A model generated the notes under the pieces. It did no database searches and had not been told where the DNA came from. It saw nothing but the letters and a program-made list of their open reading frames with translations. Source: Apoderus coryli (Eukaryota; Arthropoda; Insecta; Coleoptera; Attelabidae). From it: a DNA stretch of 64,000 bases. The stretch's first letter is position 1. Each line of letters opens with the position of its first letter. Positions 11,290 through 21,127 of the stretch are shown in pieces. The stretch lies in NCBI GenBank assembly GCA_911728435.2, contig OU452199.1:43411253-43475252 (forward strand), read 5' to 3'. Both the position numbers and the translations under genes were made by a program.

Positions 11290-12690
11290 ACAGGGTAGCT
11301 ACTATTTAATAGTGCAAAACTATTTAATATTTAATCGTGCAAGATCAAGAGTTGGTTAAATTGGACAAAAGTTATTGCGGTTTTTGATTGCCTATTTAAA
11401 ATCTTTTCACTGTGTAGAGAAATTCTTTTTAGCTCTTGAAATACAGGGAGATTTGTGAAAAATGCCAAATCCTATTTTCATAAATATTTCGAAAACTGTT
11501 GATTTTCGAGAGAAAGTTTTAAATCAAAAGTTTAATGGTTCTAACTTCTAATATGTCTATAATATGGCACTTTCAAAATCAACACGTCTTAACGTTCCGT
11601 TTTGCAGCTGCCACCATTAACTTTTTTTTTTCAAATTATTTTTTGCTTAGCTAAAATACGAAATGTGTTACTAAATAATGCCCTTTAAAATACTTTATTT
11701 TCGCTCAGCAATAAAGCAGGTCTGTATCACGGGAAAATCATTGATGATGACTACTATCGAATCAAAACGTCGAGATCATACCTGAGTTATACCTTATTTT
11801 AAGAGTAGTGAGAAACCATTTTATCTATTTATTTATTTATCTATTAATCTACGGACAAAGTCCATTATTACAATATGTACAAAACAATAGCATACAACAT
11901 AATACAGAAATTTATAAAACTTACATAACTCTAGACTATCCATTACAATTGAACTTAATAAAAAAAAACAAAAAACCAGCAATTGCGCGACATACAACAG
12001 CTCGCAGGACTCCAACGCTCGCTGATGTTAAGGAATTAATGAATGATAATTTAATTTAAATTTTAAAAACAAGGAATTAGGGAAACCATTCATCTCTAGA
12101 CCCCCTCCTCAAGCGACCGGCGAACTCACCAAATGGTGCAAAGAAATCGATGTTATGATTAGAACAACGATTCGCCAGTCGCGCCACTCTGGTGACAAAG
12201 GTATTCATAGCGTAGTTCGCGCGGTGGAACGAGGCGTGAAAGAGATCAGAACTTCTGCTTTGTCTAGGGGGAACATGAAAACCAATCTGGGATAAAAGAC
12301 TAGAAGATAAAACAGTATTGTTTAAAATTTTATATAGTATAGTCAGGTCCCTGACAACCCTGCGAGCGCCCAATGTAGTCATTTTAGAAAACAAAATTTA
12401 AAATGCAGGTCCGAATTTACAAAAAAAACAAAGTTGATGGTGGCAGCTGTAAGGCAAAACGGCGGACGTTAATTTTGAAAGTGCCGTTTTGTAGACATAT
12501 TAGAACCATTAAACTCTTGATTTTAAAGTTTTTGTCGAAAATCAACAGTTTTTCAAAATATTTAAGAAATAGAATTTGCCTACATAGTAAAGAGATATTA
12601 AATAGGCTTCAAAAACTGCAACTTTTGTCTAGTTTAACTAACTCTCTATCTTGCTCGGTTTAAGAAATATCCTGTAGATTTTTTAGTTTT
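11290..12690. repeat. Inverted repeats inside the hAT element
   Basis: The segment from about 11335 to 11640 pairs as inverse complement with about 12405-12665. Examples are the GACAAAAGTT tract, CCTATTTAA, GTTGATTTTCG and GCAGCTGCCACCATTAACTT against its counterpart. The arms are roughly 80 percent alike by eye. The LINE fragment sits between them. The origin is unclear: it could be a second foldback captured by the hAT, or duplicated hAT sequence. Confidence 0.6.
11820..12394 (-). pseudogene. LINE 3' end: RT C-terminal domain and tail
   Basis: The minus strand encodes about 105 residues with RRVVRDLTILYKILNN, SQIGFHVPPRQSRSSDLF and RVARLANRCSNHNIDFF. These are typical of the extreme C-terminus of Jockey-like RT proteins, and the same domain occurs at 33500-33777 here. 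A 3' UTR follows and ends in an (AAAT)n-type tail at 11820-11845. The 5' end is truncated at about 12394. The frame is intact over its whole length, so this insertion is younger than the hAT around it. Confidence 0.72.
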
Positions 12691-12840
12691 TATATTTTAA
12701 ATTGTGCTTTGGTTAAGTTTGTTCGATTTCTTTAATCGTATAAATATTGATACTTTGTTTTTCAATGGGTGTGACGGTAAGAGGGTGGGCCCAAAAATTC
12801 CTTGGAACACAGGCCCGTAACGGCATCACTACGCCCCTGT

Positions 12841-13178
12841 GTCTAACTATGGCGATTTTTCTTCAATAATTTAAAATAACAGCTAAAAACACTGAAAACT
12901 TGTTTAAACCATTACGTGTGATATACCACCAATTTTTGAATTCAAGATGGCTTTAAATTTAACAATAAAAATCCAAAGTCGTATTTAAAAAAACGAAGTT
13001 GAAGACAGTTTTTCGAAAACGAAACGTCGTAGTGAAAATTTGTAAACGCTATCTTATTCTCCTCAAAAAGTAACAATGAGAAAGTGCTTTTAATTTTTAA
13101 ATACTCGTATCTCTAAAAATAATGTCAGCGATGAATAAAAAATAAAATCGCAAAAAATCGCTTTTTCAAAAATTCTGA
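12841..13178 (+). repeat. Right arm of the foldback repeat
   Basis: Uninterrupted inverse complement of the split left arm. It contains the plus-strand hammerhead-like motif at 12999-13034: TTGAAGA, a hairpin with TCG loop, then GAAACGTCGTA. Confidence 0.7.
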
Positions 13179-13710
13179 TGATGATGGGAACTGTGTTAGG
13201 AAACACGTCACCCGGAAAAAAAACATTTTACTTGCACATATCTTATGTCAGATGGAAAAGTAAATGCTTCAGAATATTGGTACCTTTGTAACAAGAATAT
13301 ATAAAACTTCTGAGATTTTATCTTTCATCTCTCGTGTTGCTATGAAAATTAGTTGTAAATTGAACCTGACAATTGAAAAAATTTCAATTCAAATTAGCAA
13401 CATGTCCCATTTAGGCCTCATTCAATCACACCAACATTTCAAATAAAACAGTTGAAATCGTAAAAAATTCACGCATGTAAACTGTCATATACGGGATATT
13501 GTTAAGCTCTAAAATTTATGCCATATTATATGTTTCATCACAATATTGGATCGCGTATTGAAACATTCCCATATCATGCAATAAAAAAAAATTATGTGAA
13601 ATATTTATTAATTCAACATTTATATTCGCTACAATAGCTGGCATACATAGGCTAGTACATATGTAGACCAGAGTCGATAATTTTAAAAATGGTAAAAAGT
13701 GAAAAACAAT
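13179..13710. other. AT-rich spacer, no gene
   Basis: No supported feature. A 60-codon open frame at 13264 shows no recognised motif. Confidence 0.5.
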
Positions 13711-14328
13711 TATAGTAGGATGATATCCATTGGAAAAGGTAGAGAATATAACAAAAATGAAAGGAAAAATAAATTACGGGCGATCTGAGTTTGCATTTTC
13801 TGAGAACATTTACCATAGTAGTAGATATTTTTTTTTATACTTTCAAGAAGTAGAGATTTCAACGAACAAAAACACACCAACTTCTTTGAAAAACAGATAT
13901 TTTGACGTGAGAATTTCCGTTTGAAAATTAGGGTGCTTTTTCGATATTAAGTCAAAATAAGGTGAATAAAATAATATGTTTGAGACATACAAAGATAAGT
14001 TTTCACCAAATTTCGTGAAAAAATATTTTTTTTTGCAAAAGATAAAAATAAAAAACCAAAAACTCGGTTATTCGAATTTTTCACATAAATTTTGAGGTTA
14101 TGTGAAAAAAGTGTCGATACAAAAGTTGTAGATCTTTTCATTACCTACAACTTTGCTATTTAACTTTTTTTCATAGGACTTGCAGTTTTACCGGAAATCG
14201 AGTTAACCGTTTTTTACCCTTAAAAACTCACCCCCTCCCCCTTCCCGACCTCAGATCGCCCGTAATTTATTTTTCCTTTCATTTTTGTTATATTCTCTAC
14301 CTTTCCCAATGGGTTTCATCCTACTATA
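13711..14328. mobile_element. MITE-like element with about 79-bp TIRs
   Basis: 13711-13789 and 14250-14328 are inverse complements of high identity. Both outer ends read TATAGTAGGATG and both inner ends read CGGGCGATCTGAG. The 618-bp element has no coding capacity. A target duplication could not be recognised, so the superfamily is open. Its body has T-rich and A-rich halves. Confidence 0.65.
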
Positions 14329-14479
14329 GTTTTTTTTGGCATCAAAAATTATCAATCAAGGTCTAATGTGAAGGGCAATTAATTCAGTCGATATACGAGT
14401 ACCTCTACCTATGTCTACTAGACAAATTTTATTACACTGAAATATAGGTTTTTGTAGCAGGACTTTACCACCAGCTGAA

Positions 14480-14949
14480 GCTGTAAAATAAAACGACTGA
14501 TGTTACGGCGTCTACGCAAAAAGGTTGCCGCAAGTTGCCTACCACAAGATCTACGTTAAGAATTCACCGACAACCGCTCTGTTTCTCGTCATTCTTCTGT
14601 TTCGAATTACAGTCTTGACTGTCACTTCCTGAAGTTTCCTCGCTTGCTCATCTAAAGCGATCGTCTACTTTTCTTACCGTTTCTACGAGTTTTTCGCCGT
14701 AATTACTTGCTGTTCTTCAATTTTATGTTGCCTCATCAGAGTGTCTTTGTTTCCTTCCATTTGTGTCAAGGCTATGTAGAGTTTTTGCATTAATTCTTCT
14801 TTCTCAGCGTCACACAATTTTCTTTCTTCTTGCTCGTCAACTTCACGTCGTCTGTCTCTTAACGTAACATTGACACTTACTCGTTGAAAACAAATTGTTC
14901 TGATTGTTTTATTACCTTTCTTCCAGATTATACTATCATAGCAAAACAT
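14480..14949 (-). pseudogene. Unrecognised charged coiled-coil frame
   Basis: An 88-residue minus-strand frame from 14949 contains DRRREVDEQEERKLCDAEKE, followed by further charged heptad-like sequence. After stops the same frame continues KLQEVTVKTVIRNRRMTRNR down to about 14550. The composition suggests a coiled coil, perhaps from a retroelement gag-like protein or a transposon accessory frame. I do not recognise the family, and it could be a chance frame. Confidence 0.3.
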
Positions 14950-14989
14950 ACAAACGATTGGTCAATGATATTTTCTTTTGCTGAACCAG

Positions 14990-16076
14990 TGCCATTTTTC
15001 TCACATACACTCCAAATAATTTCGCCAATAGAAGAGTATATCAAAGCGGAAACGGACTACTACCACATCTCTCATGAATTATTGCGAAACATTCTTTGTA
15101 AGGACCATGGATCCTTATGTATGTACTTTTACGTATTGCTTAATAATATTCTGCAAAAAATATATACAGGGTGTTAATGACGTATACGGTGGAAAACAGT
15201 TACTTTTGGGTAAAAACTTTTTTTTGGTGTTGGCCAAGGAAGAGAAATCTCGATAGACACCCAGAGGGTTGCTTACGACTTCCCTGGGTATGGTGGTAGG
15301 CTTTAACTCTCCCTCATTTGTTGTTTGGCTCGGGAACCATCCCTTTTCCATGTCTTCGTATGTTCTACCCTCTGTTGCTGTATTTTACGAAGTCACACAG
15401 AAAAAAAATATATTGCATATCCAATTACAGACTTATTTTTGGATTCTTTTCTTTTGAGTTAAATACAACTATTATCTAAGCATTTTCTCATCATTAAGAT
15501 AATGATTGATTTGATTTTGTGGTAATAATAGGCAAATTATTGAAATCTAAATAAACGTACATTTACTTGGAAAATACAACTGGTTGCGTTAATGCTAAGG
15601 GGAATATTTCAATCAACGGTTGGTTATCAATATATTTTTATTAGATCCTAATATTATTGCAATCATATATGTCGCTTATTAAATATCATAAAGAGAATTG
15701 AAACAATATTAAATGCTCTTTTTAAACGAATAAAAAGATATTATTCTCTCAAAACTCTTCTATTTATTTTGCTCAGTTTATATTTCCGGCAATAATATGA
15801 GTTATTAAGTTCATGTATAAGGAATTCATTGAATTATAGTGTACCTCGAATTCAATGATTCTTATGTTGGTGTGGACCTTATTGCCATCGGTACAATTTC
15901 AAGCTGTATCGAAGCAAGCGCGTGGTGGTAGGCATATATCATAGTGCCTCGGTTTTGTACTTCCCCTGTCGGCCGGGCTGATCTCAGATCTCACTACTTA
16001 ACGCTAAAGTTGCTATAGCCTGTCTTCGGGCAGTGTTGTTTTGTTACTGTTGTTTGAGGGTACCTATTTATACATA
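14990..16076. other. Intergenic, with possible 5' UTR of the SAM gene
   Basis: Mostly AT-rich. From about 15900 the sequence becomes GC-richer (CCTGTCGGCCGGGCTGATC) up to the ATG at 16077, which would fit a promoter or 5' UTR of the following frame. TATACAGGGTGTTAATG at 15164 looks like a DNA-transposon end, but no partner was found. Confidence 0.4.
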
Positions 16077-16670
16077 ATGGAAGATCTTTTGAAAAGTTGG
16101 GATTTGGAGCAATTAATACCTGTGTTTAATGGTAAGTTAGTAAGTTATCTTACGTTGAAAGTGAACGCAAACTATTAATTTCTCGATTAATTTGATTGCA
16201 AAATGCCAAGAGTAAAAAATTTCTAAATTTAGTGGATAAAACGGAAATATGTACATTTTCAGAAAATTGCATTTCATTGAATAATATAAACGATTTATCT
16301 ACCGAAATGATAGCTGAATTAGTACCTAAAACAGGAACTAGGATAATTTTCATAAAATCGTTGAAAAATTACAAAAAAAAACATCGGAAATGATGGCAAA
16401 CTTGTAATATTTTCATTCATCGGGTATGCAATACATTCATAATAATTACGGAAAAATATTTCAGACTACTGGAGATATAGAAGAAAAAATACAATCACAA
16501 ATAAACAAAGCATTGAAGAGAAAAATACATCAGCATGTACAACCGTATCTTCTAGTACAAGGACCAATAAACAAAATTAAAAATAGTTATATCGTAATTG
16601 ACAAGTTACATTTTCATATACGACATCAGTTTTAAAAGGCTTAGATATATTGTTCAAGTGTTTTTTATAA
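16077..16670 (+). pseudogene. Two-exon SAM-domain gene or recent pseudogene
   Basis: Exon 1 (16077-16131) encodes MEDLLKSWDLEQLIPVFN and ends in phase 1 before GTAAGT. The intron is 131 nt and ends TTTTCAG at 16262. Exon 2 (16263-16393) continues in frame as ENCISLNNINDLSTEMIAEL and then VPKTGTRIIFIKSLK. Together these make a complete sterile alpha motif (SAM) domain: W and E/L core, central DLSTEMIAELVP, and a C-terminal basic helix. A stop follows at 16391-16393. Downstream, 16426-16635 and a shifted frame to about 16670 read QPYLLVQGPINKI and TTSVLKGLDILFKC, which may be a later exon with a one-base frameshift. SAM domains mediate protein or RNA binding. Similar short SAM proteins of unknown role are common in insects, sometimes in repeated families. 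The splice sites and SAM fold are seen; expression is unknown. Confidence 0.6.
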
Positions 16671-17383
16671 TGTATAATAATAAATAACAATTTTCTTTCA
16701 ATATGCTGCTGCTTTAATCTAATCAACTTCGCAATAGATATAATTATTATTGACTCAATAATAATACACTACAAGATATAATTAAATTAAGAAAAGTTAG
16801 AAATGATACCAAACAGCTTAAAGCTTGCATTGAAAGAATGTAATTTCCAAGTAATAAAAAGTACCCTTGTAACCAATGAAACGCTATTGTTGTATGGACA
16901 TTCAATCTTATCGTTTGTAATAAAATCGAGATTCAATTTAATTATATGTATGAATTACAATCAAGGAATCACTATAATTGAATTTGTCAATGGCATCCAA
17001 TAATAAGTTTTATTTAAAAAAACAATGTCTTCTTATTATTTTCCAATAATAAGCGTTCGCTTGATTGAAATTTAACTATGTCCGAGGAATACTTAGTATA
17101 GCATATCATTGAATGAAATGGTGAATTTTTGAAAACACAATAGTGTTTTTTCCGTGCACACAGTAAAATTTTTACCATTTTGATAGTAAATTTTCACAAT
17201 TAAAATTCTTTGTTCAAGAGTGTAGCGTACCATAGTTAAAATTTCCCAACTTTTCACTAAATAAAAGTCGAACTATGAAAGCTCAATATTTACATTTAAT
17301 CATTTGACAGCCAAGTTACTTCCTAACCTCTAATTTGCCCACCCGTCATTAACACAATATTTGGCTGGCATTTTGGATGGTTG
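16671..17383. other. AT-rich spacer, no gene
   Basis: No supported feature. A 66-codon frame at 16803 has no recognisable motif. Confidence 0.5.
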
Positions 17384-17500
17384 TGGTCAATTTGATGTTA
17401 TATACCGATGTTTCCAAAGCTTTTGATAGGCTTACCATGGAGTTAAGTGTGTGGACAAGAATTTTGCCCGTGGATGCATTCAAAAAGCTATGTTTTTGAG
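17384..17500 (+). pseudogene. Orphan RT motif A fragment
   Basis: A short frame reads MLYTDVSKAFDRLTMEL, matching the palm motif A (YTDFSKAFDR) of Jockey-like LINE RTs, including the catalytic Asp. Nothing RT-like is visible on either side, so it is a scrap. Confidence 0.5.
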
Positions 17501-18929
17501 GCCTCGGAAACAACTTTCAATGAATAATTACTATAACAAAATATCCCACTCTAATACATTAATCTGTATACCATAAACGAACGAAAACTGATAAAAATGT
17601 ACCTACGTTAAATATAATTCACTCGACACGTGCTTCATCTCAATATCCCTCTATCTTTTAGGTCTATCTCCACCTTAAATCAAAAACGATATGGTCATAT
17701 TATAGGAAAGGAAATTCCTTATATAGATATAACCAAACAAAGAAACACTAGAAAGAACATGAAAAAGAAAGTATCGATGAAAAAAAAAAACGAATACGGT
17801 ACATAAGTATGCAATTTCTATTCAAATTGAGCAGCATCTCCGATAATCTGACATACTGGACGATCGATTTTATATGCCCATGAGAGAAGGAAGTCAAAAG
17901 AACGGTACTATAGAGAAAACTCCTTTTTGCTTGTTATTCTCGAAAGTGGAATAAAATTTGAGTTATGACTTACGTTGGTAATATATGTCGAAAGGTTTTT
18001 AACCATATATTTAACTTTTTGTTTGTTACCAGGGCGTTTCTTTTATAATGTGAAAAGAAAACACACTCTCGTAATATTTTTATGAGATACGATAGGTGTT
18101 CTTGTACAGGGTGGTCCAATGGACACACCCTTTACATCTAGAGCTAGAGCAAAAATCACTGGTACAAACAGAGCTTTGATATCTCTAACCGTTTGGTCGC
18201 TATATTTTAGTCAAATTCTTTGATTACACAAAATTTTCTTGATAATAAATATAATTAATTTTTGGAAATCATCCCTATGGCTGAATAATTCAAGTGTAGT
18301 GTACAAAAAAAATATATTTTTTCTTGTATAATTTTACATTTTCTTGTACCTCGTAAAATCCATATCTAAGTTGAGGACTTTGGAAGCATTTGGCAATGCT
18401 TCCTCCAAGAATTCCCTTGGATTATCGGTTATTAATATGTAAAGTTCTTAATCCGGTCCAAGCAATTGGTCTTTGGTTCCTTATCCATTGATCACCAAAC
18501 AGCCCATTTACGTGGTTACTGATTACCCTTGAATTATGGGTCGGCGGACCAACTTCGAGAATCGCCAGCTCATACAAAAAGTGTTCCACTTGTTCTCAAA
18601 AAATTTGCAAGTACCTTTCTGAATATATTTAATACTCCTTCAAATTTATAGGGATCAATTAATCTTCCTTCAATGTATTCCACCCCCTTGGATTTACCCT
18701 AATCATATTCTTGTTTATTATCCTTATTGGCGAGGAGTTGAGAAGATATGAATAAAAGGCGTCTACTCCACCATACAAACTTCTTGTATTTAAATTATCA
18801 TACAATCATACATGTTTCAAGAATAAAAAATCGCATCATCAGTGGTGATTTGCCTAATTTTCGTCTTAAAGAGAGTCTTCTGAATTCATGGATATTTGCA
18901 GCTCAACTACCTTTTGATATTTTAGAAAA
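17501..18929. other. AT-rich spacer with scattered repeat ends
   Basis: No gene recognised. It contains TGTACAGGGTGGTCC at 18104, a common type of insect DNA-transposon terminus without a visible partner. A Penelope-type motif lies at 18811-18842. Confidence 0.45.
18811..18842 (-). ncRNA. Degenerate hammerhead-like motif
   Basis: Minus strand: CTGATGA at 18842-18836, a weak A/T-rich hairpin, then GAAACATG. It matches the Penelope-type motif at 45014-44988, but helix II is poor, so it is probably inactive. Confidence 0.3.
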
Positions 18930-18998
18930 TTTTCAGTATTAATACCCCTAGGGTCTTGATAATACCGAGATAATTTTGTCATAGAGAATGCCGAAAGC
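18930..18998 (-). repeat. Conserved 69-bp segment shared with 36589-36656
   Basis: It carries CCCCTAGGGTCTTGATAATA and CGAGATAATTTTGTCATAGA, matching the other locus in inverse complement almost perfectly. It overlaps the stop codon and 3' flank of the recombinase frame, so it may mark the 3' terminal region of that mobile element. Confidence 0.65.
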
Positions 18999-19733
18999 AG
19001 AAAGAAATTCCTCGCATGGCGTTGATTATTTCACCATGGCGTTCTTGGTTAATATTCAAGTATGGTTTAATTGAATTAGAGCTGCTATGTCCTGTTATTT
19101 TTATTAATTGCTGTCCAGGAATTCCTTTATTTGCCAAATGGGTAACTGCAGTTGATCTGTTCGAATGATTGGATATCTTTTTACACTTAATGTCCAAACC
19201 AAGAGCTTGCGCGGATGATTTGAACCACATATTAATTGTGATCTTGCCTACCGGTATATTGTCAAACCATGTGTCACTTTCGGATTTCCAGAAACGATTT
19301 GGTCTCAAGAATAGGCGACTGGAAGTAATATTTTTCCCCCTTTTGGACAATAATTTATGGAATAACCGAACAGGGCATGCACTTTCGTTTGCAATATTTG
19401 GAACAAGCCACTTACTATTTGTACAACTTTTCGATCCTCCTTGGCATGTTTTACTGAATATTGGATTGTATTCAATTCTGTTGGTTGGCGTTCCATCATT
19501 ATTTTTCTCAATCGTGAAACAATCTATAAGGCAATCAGCTGGTTCACCACCTCGCCAAGCTAACTCAACAGCTACAACATGGTAAACATTTTTTTGTAAA
19601 CCTTCTGGTGTTCATTCATCCCATAATCCAATGATTCTAGCCAAATCACTTGAACTCAAATTTGATGAACTGCATTTTCGTTTGTTTGGATCCTTTTGTA
19701 ATCTTTTACGTTTTGCATTTCTGGCATTCGTTT
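18979..19733 (-). pseudogene. Crypton-like tyrosine recombinase (DUF3504-type), near intact
   Basis: A minus-strand frame runs about 250 codons with one in-frame TGA at 19612-19614. The catalytic set of a tyrosine recombinase is visible: first Arg in AWRGGEPADC (19554-19552), HSNR as the HxxR box (19167-19156), the later His in ITGHSS and the nucleophile in SIKPYL (Tyr codon at 19062-19060). DTWFDNIPVG is a typical segment before the HxxR box in the Crypton/DUF3504 family. Such enzymes cut and rejoin DNA through a Tyr-DNA intermediate. No RT or other DIRS gene is nearby. The N-terminus is missing or interrupted. The TGA could be a true break or read through; without it the C-terminal 212 residues are open. 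Confidence 0.75.
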
Positions 19734-20995
19734 ACCTTTAAATCGAGTAAATATGTTAGTAAAACAAAATAACAAAGTTACTCCAGAAATTGAGGTTATA
19801 AAATGTCGAAACATGCTGTATTACACGAGTCAATATGTGGAGTGGACTTGTTTTATTTAAAATACTAATTGCACTTCTCGTCACCATGGACTGTTTTATG
19901 AAACACAACATTTTTTTAGGGTGTATACAAAGTTTTAAGTTTGCTTGATAACAGATACATTTTATTCAACTTATCTTCCAGCCCTCATATCTAAAACGCT
20001 TGTAATATGCTTACACAATGAATGTAAGTTAAAGCATAATCTATAGTTATAGGAAGAACGCTTAAAACGTTTTAAAATTTAAAGCCTTTGCGAAAAATAG
20101 CTGCTTTTGTTGATTTATTGCGCGGAGAAACTTTCAAGTTAAATGTAAATACGTACCTACCTACCTTTTCGTTTCAACAATTTTTGCAATTAAAGTTTTA
20201 ATAGGATTAGTGAGTTGATATCGTATCGTGAAAGACATATTTTAAAGAAATTGAAAAATATGTTTCCCCAATTAGGATACAATTTACAGTTAGTGTCAGT
20301 GGGTGAAACTTTAATACGTAACACTTTAAAAGAAATAATTATGCCAAGAGTGAGGCTCGTAACCAACCGAATTCCTCCTTAAAAAAAAGTTTTGCCAATT
20401 TGAATAATTTCTAACACATAAACACTGCTTTCAGCATAGAATATTTCGACCAAGCTCGACGATGTGACGCGATCTTTTGAACGTTTGTTCTGTAATTTAA
20501 GAGCGTATTTTAATTTAAAATACTCAAAATCCATCTTACGTAAGTAGGTATTTAGTATTTTAAATAAGTACTTACTATTTCGTGCAAATATTATTGCTAA
20601 ATTACGCTTCATTTACGCACCAAGTACGCCATTTTCGTATTTCCATTCATTAAAAGCATATTATTCTTTATGGTAGCGAATTGTTTAGCCTGATTAGCCA
20701 TATAAGTATTCGGCATTACTTGTTGCTACGATAGCATTTTGATTTCAAAAATAATGGAAAATTTGCAAATCTATACATTCGAATTGTAAAAAGCGTATTA
20801 TCAAATTTTGGGTGCGCATACGACAAAAAATAGTGTTTGTCACACGTTCATCCATATGGCGAAGCCATTAATTTCATGAATTTTTTTGTATGCCCCATAT
20901 AGAAAGCATGATTTTGCTTCCTCAGTTAGTACTTTTACTCCCTAGGACGCAAAATAACCTCAATTCCTGATAAAATTGCTATTTATTAGTATTTG
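19734..20995. other. AT-rich spacer, no gene
   Basis: No supported feature on either strand. Confidence 0.5.
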
Positions 20996-21017
20996 TTTTA
21001 TTTTTATTAAAAATGCA
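20996..21017 (+). repeat. 22-bp sequence that recurs inside the minisatellite
   Basis: TTTTATTTTTATTAAAAATG plus CA, just outside the array, is found again at 22089-22110 and 22679-22700 within it. It suggests that flanking DNA was drawn into the amplified unit. Confidence 0.7.
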
Positions 21018-21127
21018 GAATTTGATAAATTAAATACAAATTTATTGCAGGATTCCTCCTATAGTAGTTCCTCTGCTTATGGAGATTGCCTGTTTAGTTT
21101 TATCTAACACTATCGTTAAGAAAACGG

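Larger units (their letters stand above)
10847..12839. mobile_element. hAT transposon copy with 8-bp TSD
   Basis: The ends are CAGGGGCGTAGTGA at 10847-10860 and its perfect inverse at 12826-12839. They are flanked by an exact 8-bp duplication TGTCTAAC (10839-10846 and 12840-12847). An 8-bp target duplication with CAGRG-type TIRs is diagnostic for hAT elements. The 1993-bp copy holds a small transposase-like remnant near 11105, a pair of internal inverted repeats and a LINE fragment, so it is nonautonomous. It inserted at the edge of the foldback centre. Confidence 0.85.
9395..13178. mobile_element. Foldback repeat with Penelope-like arms, multiply interrupted
   Basis: The arm at 9512-9789 plus 10576-10640 is the inverse complement of 12841-13178. 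Shared landmarks are the ATCGCAAAAAAT tract, AAACGCTATCTTAT, ACGAAACGTCGTAG, TGGTATATCAC and TGGTTTAAAC. Taking out two later insertions leaves inverted arms of about 340 bp around a 200-bp centre. The left side extends outward to 9395, as does a third copy at 25028-25310. Each arm carries a hammerhead-like motif ending GAAACGTCGTA, so the arms may be Penelope-type terminal repeats in inverted orientation. No protein of the element is left here. The inverted pairing is seen; the family is inferred. Confidence 0.6.
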
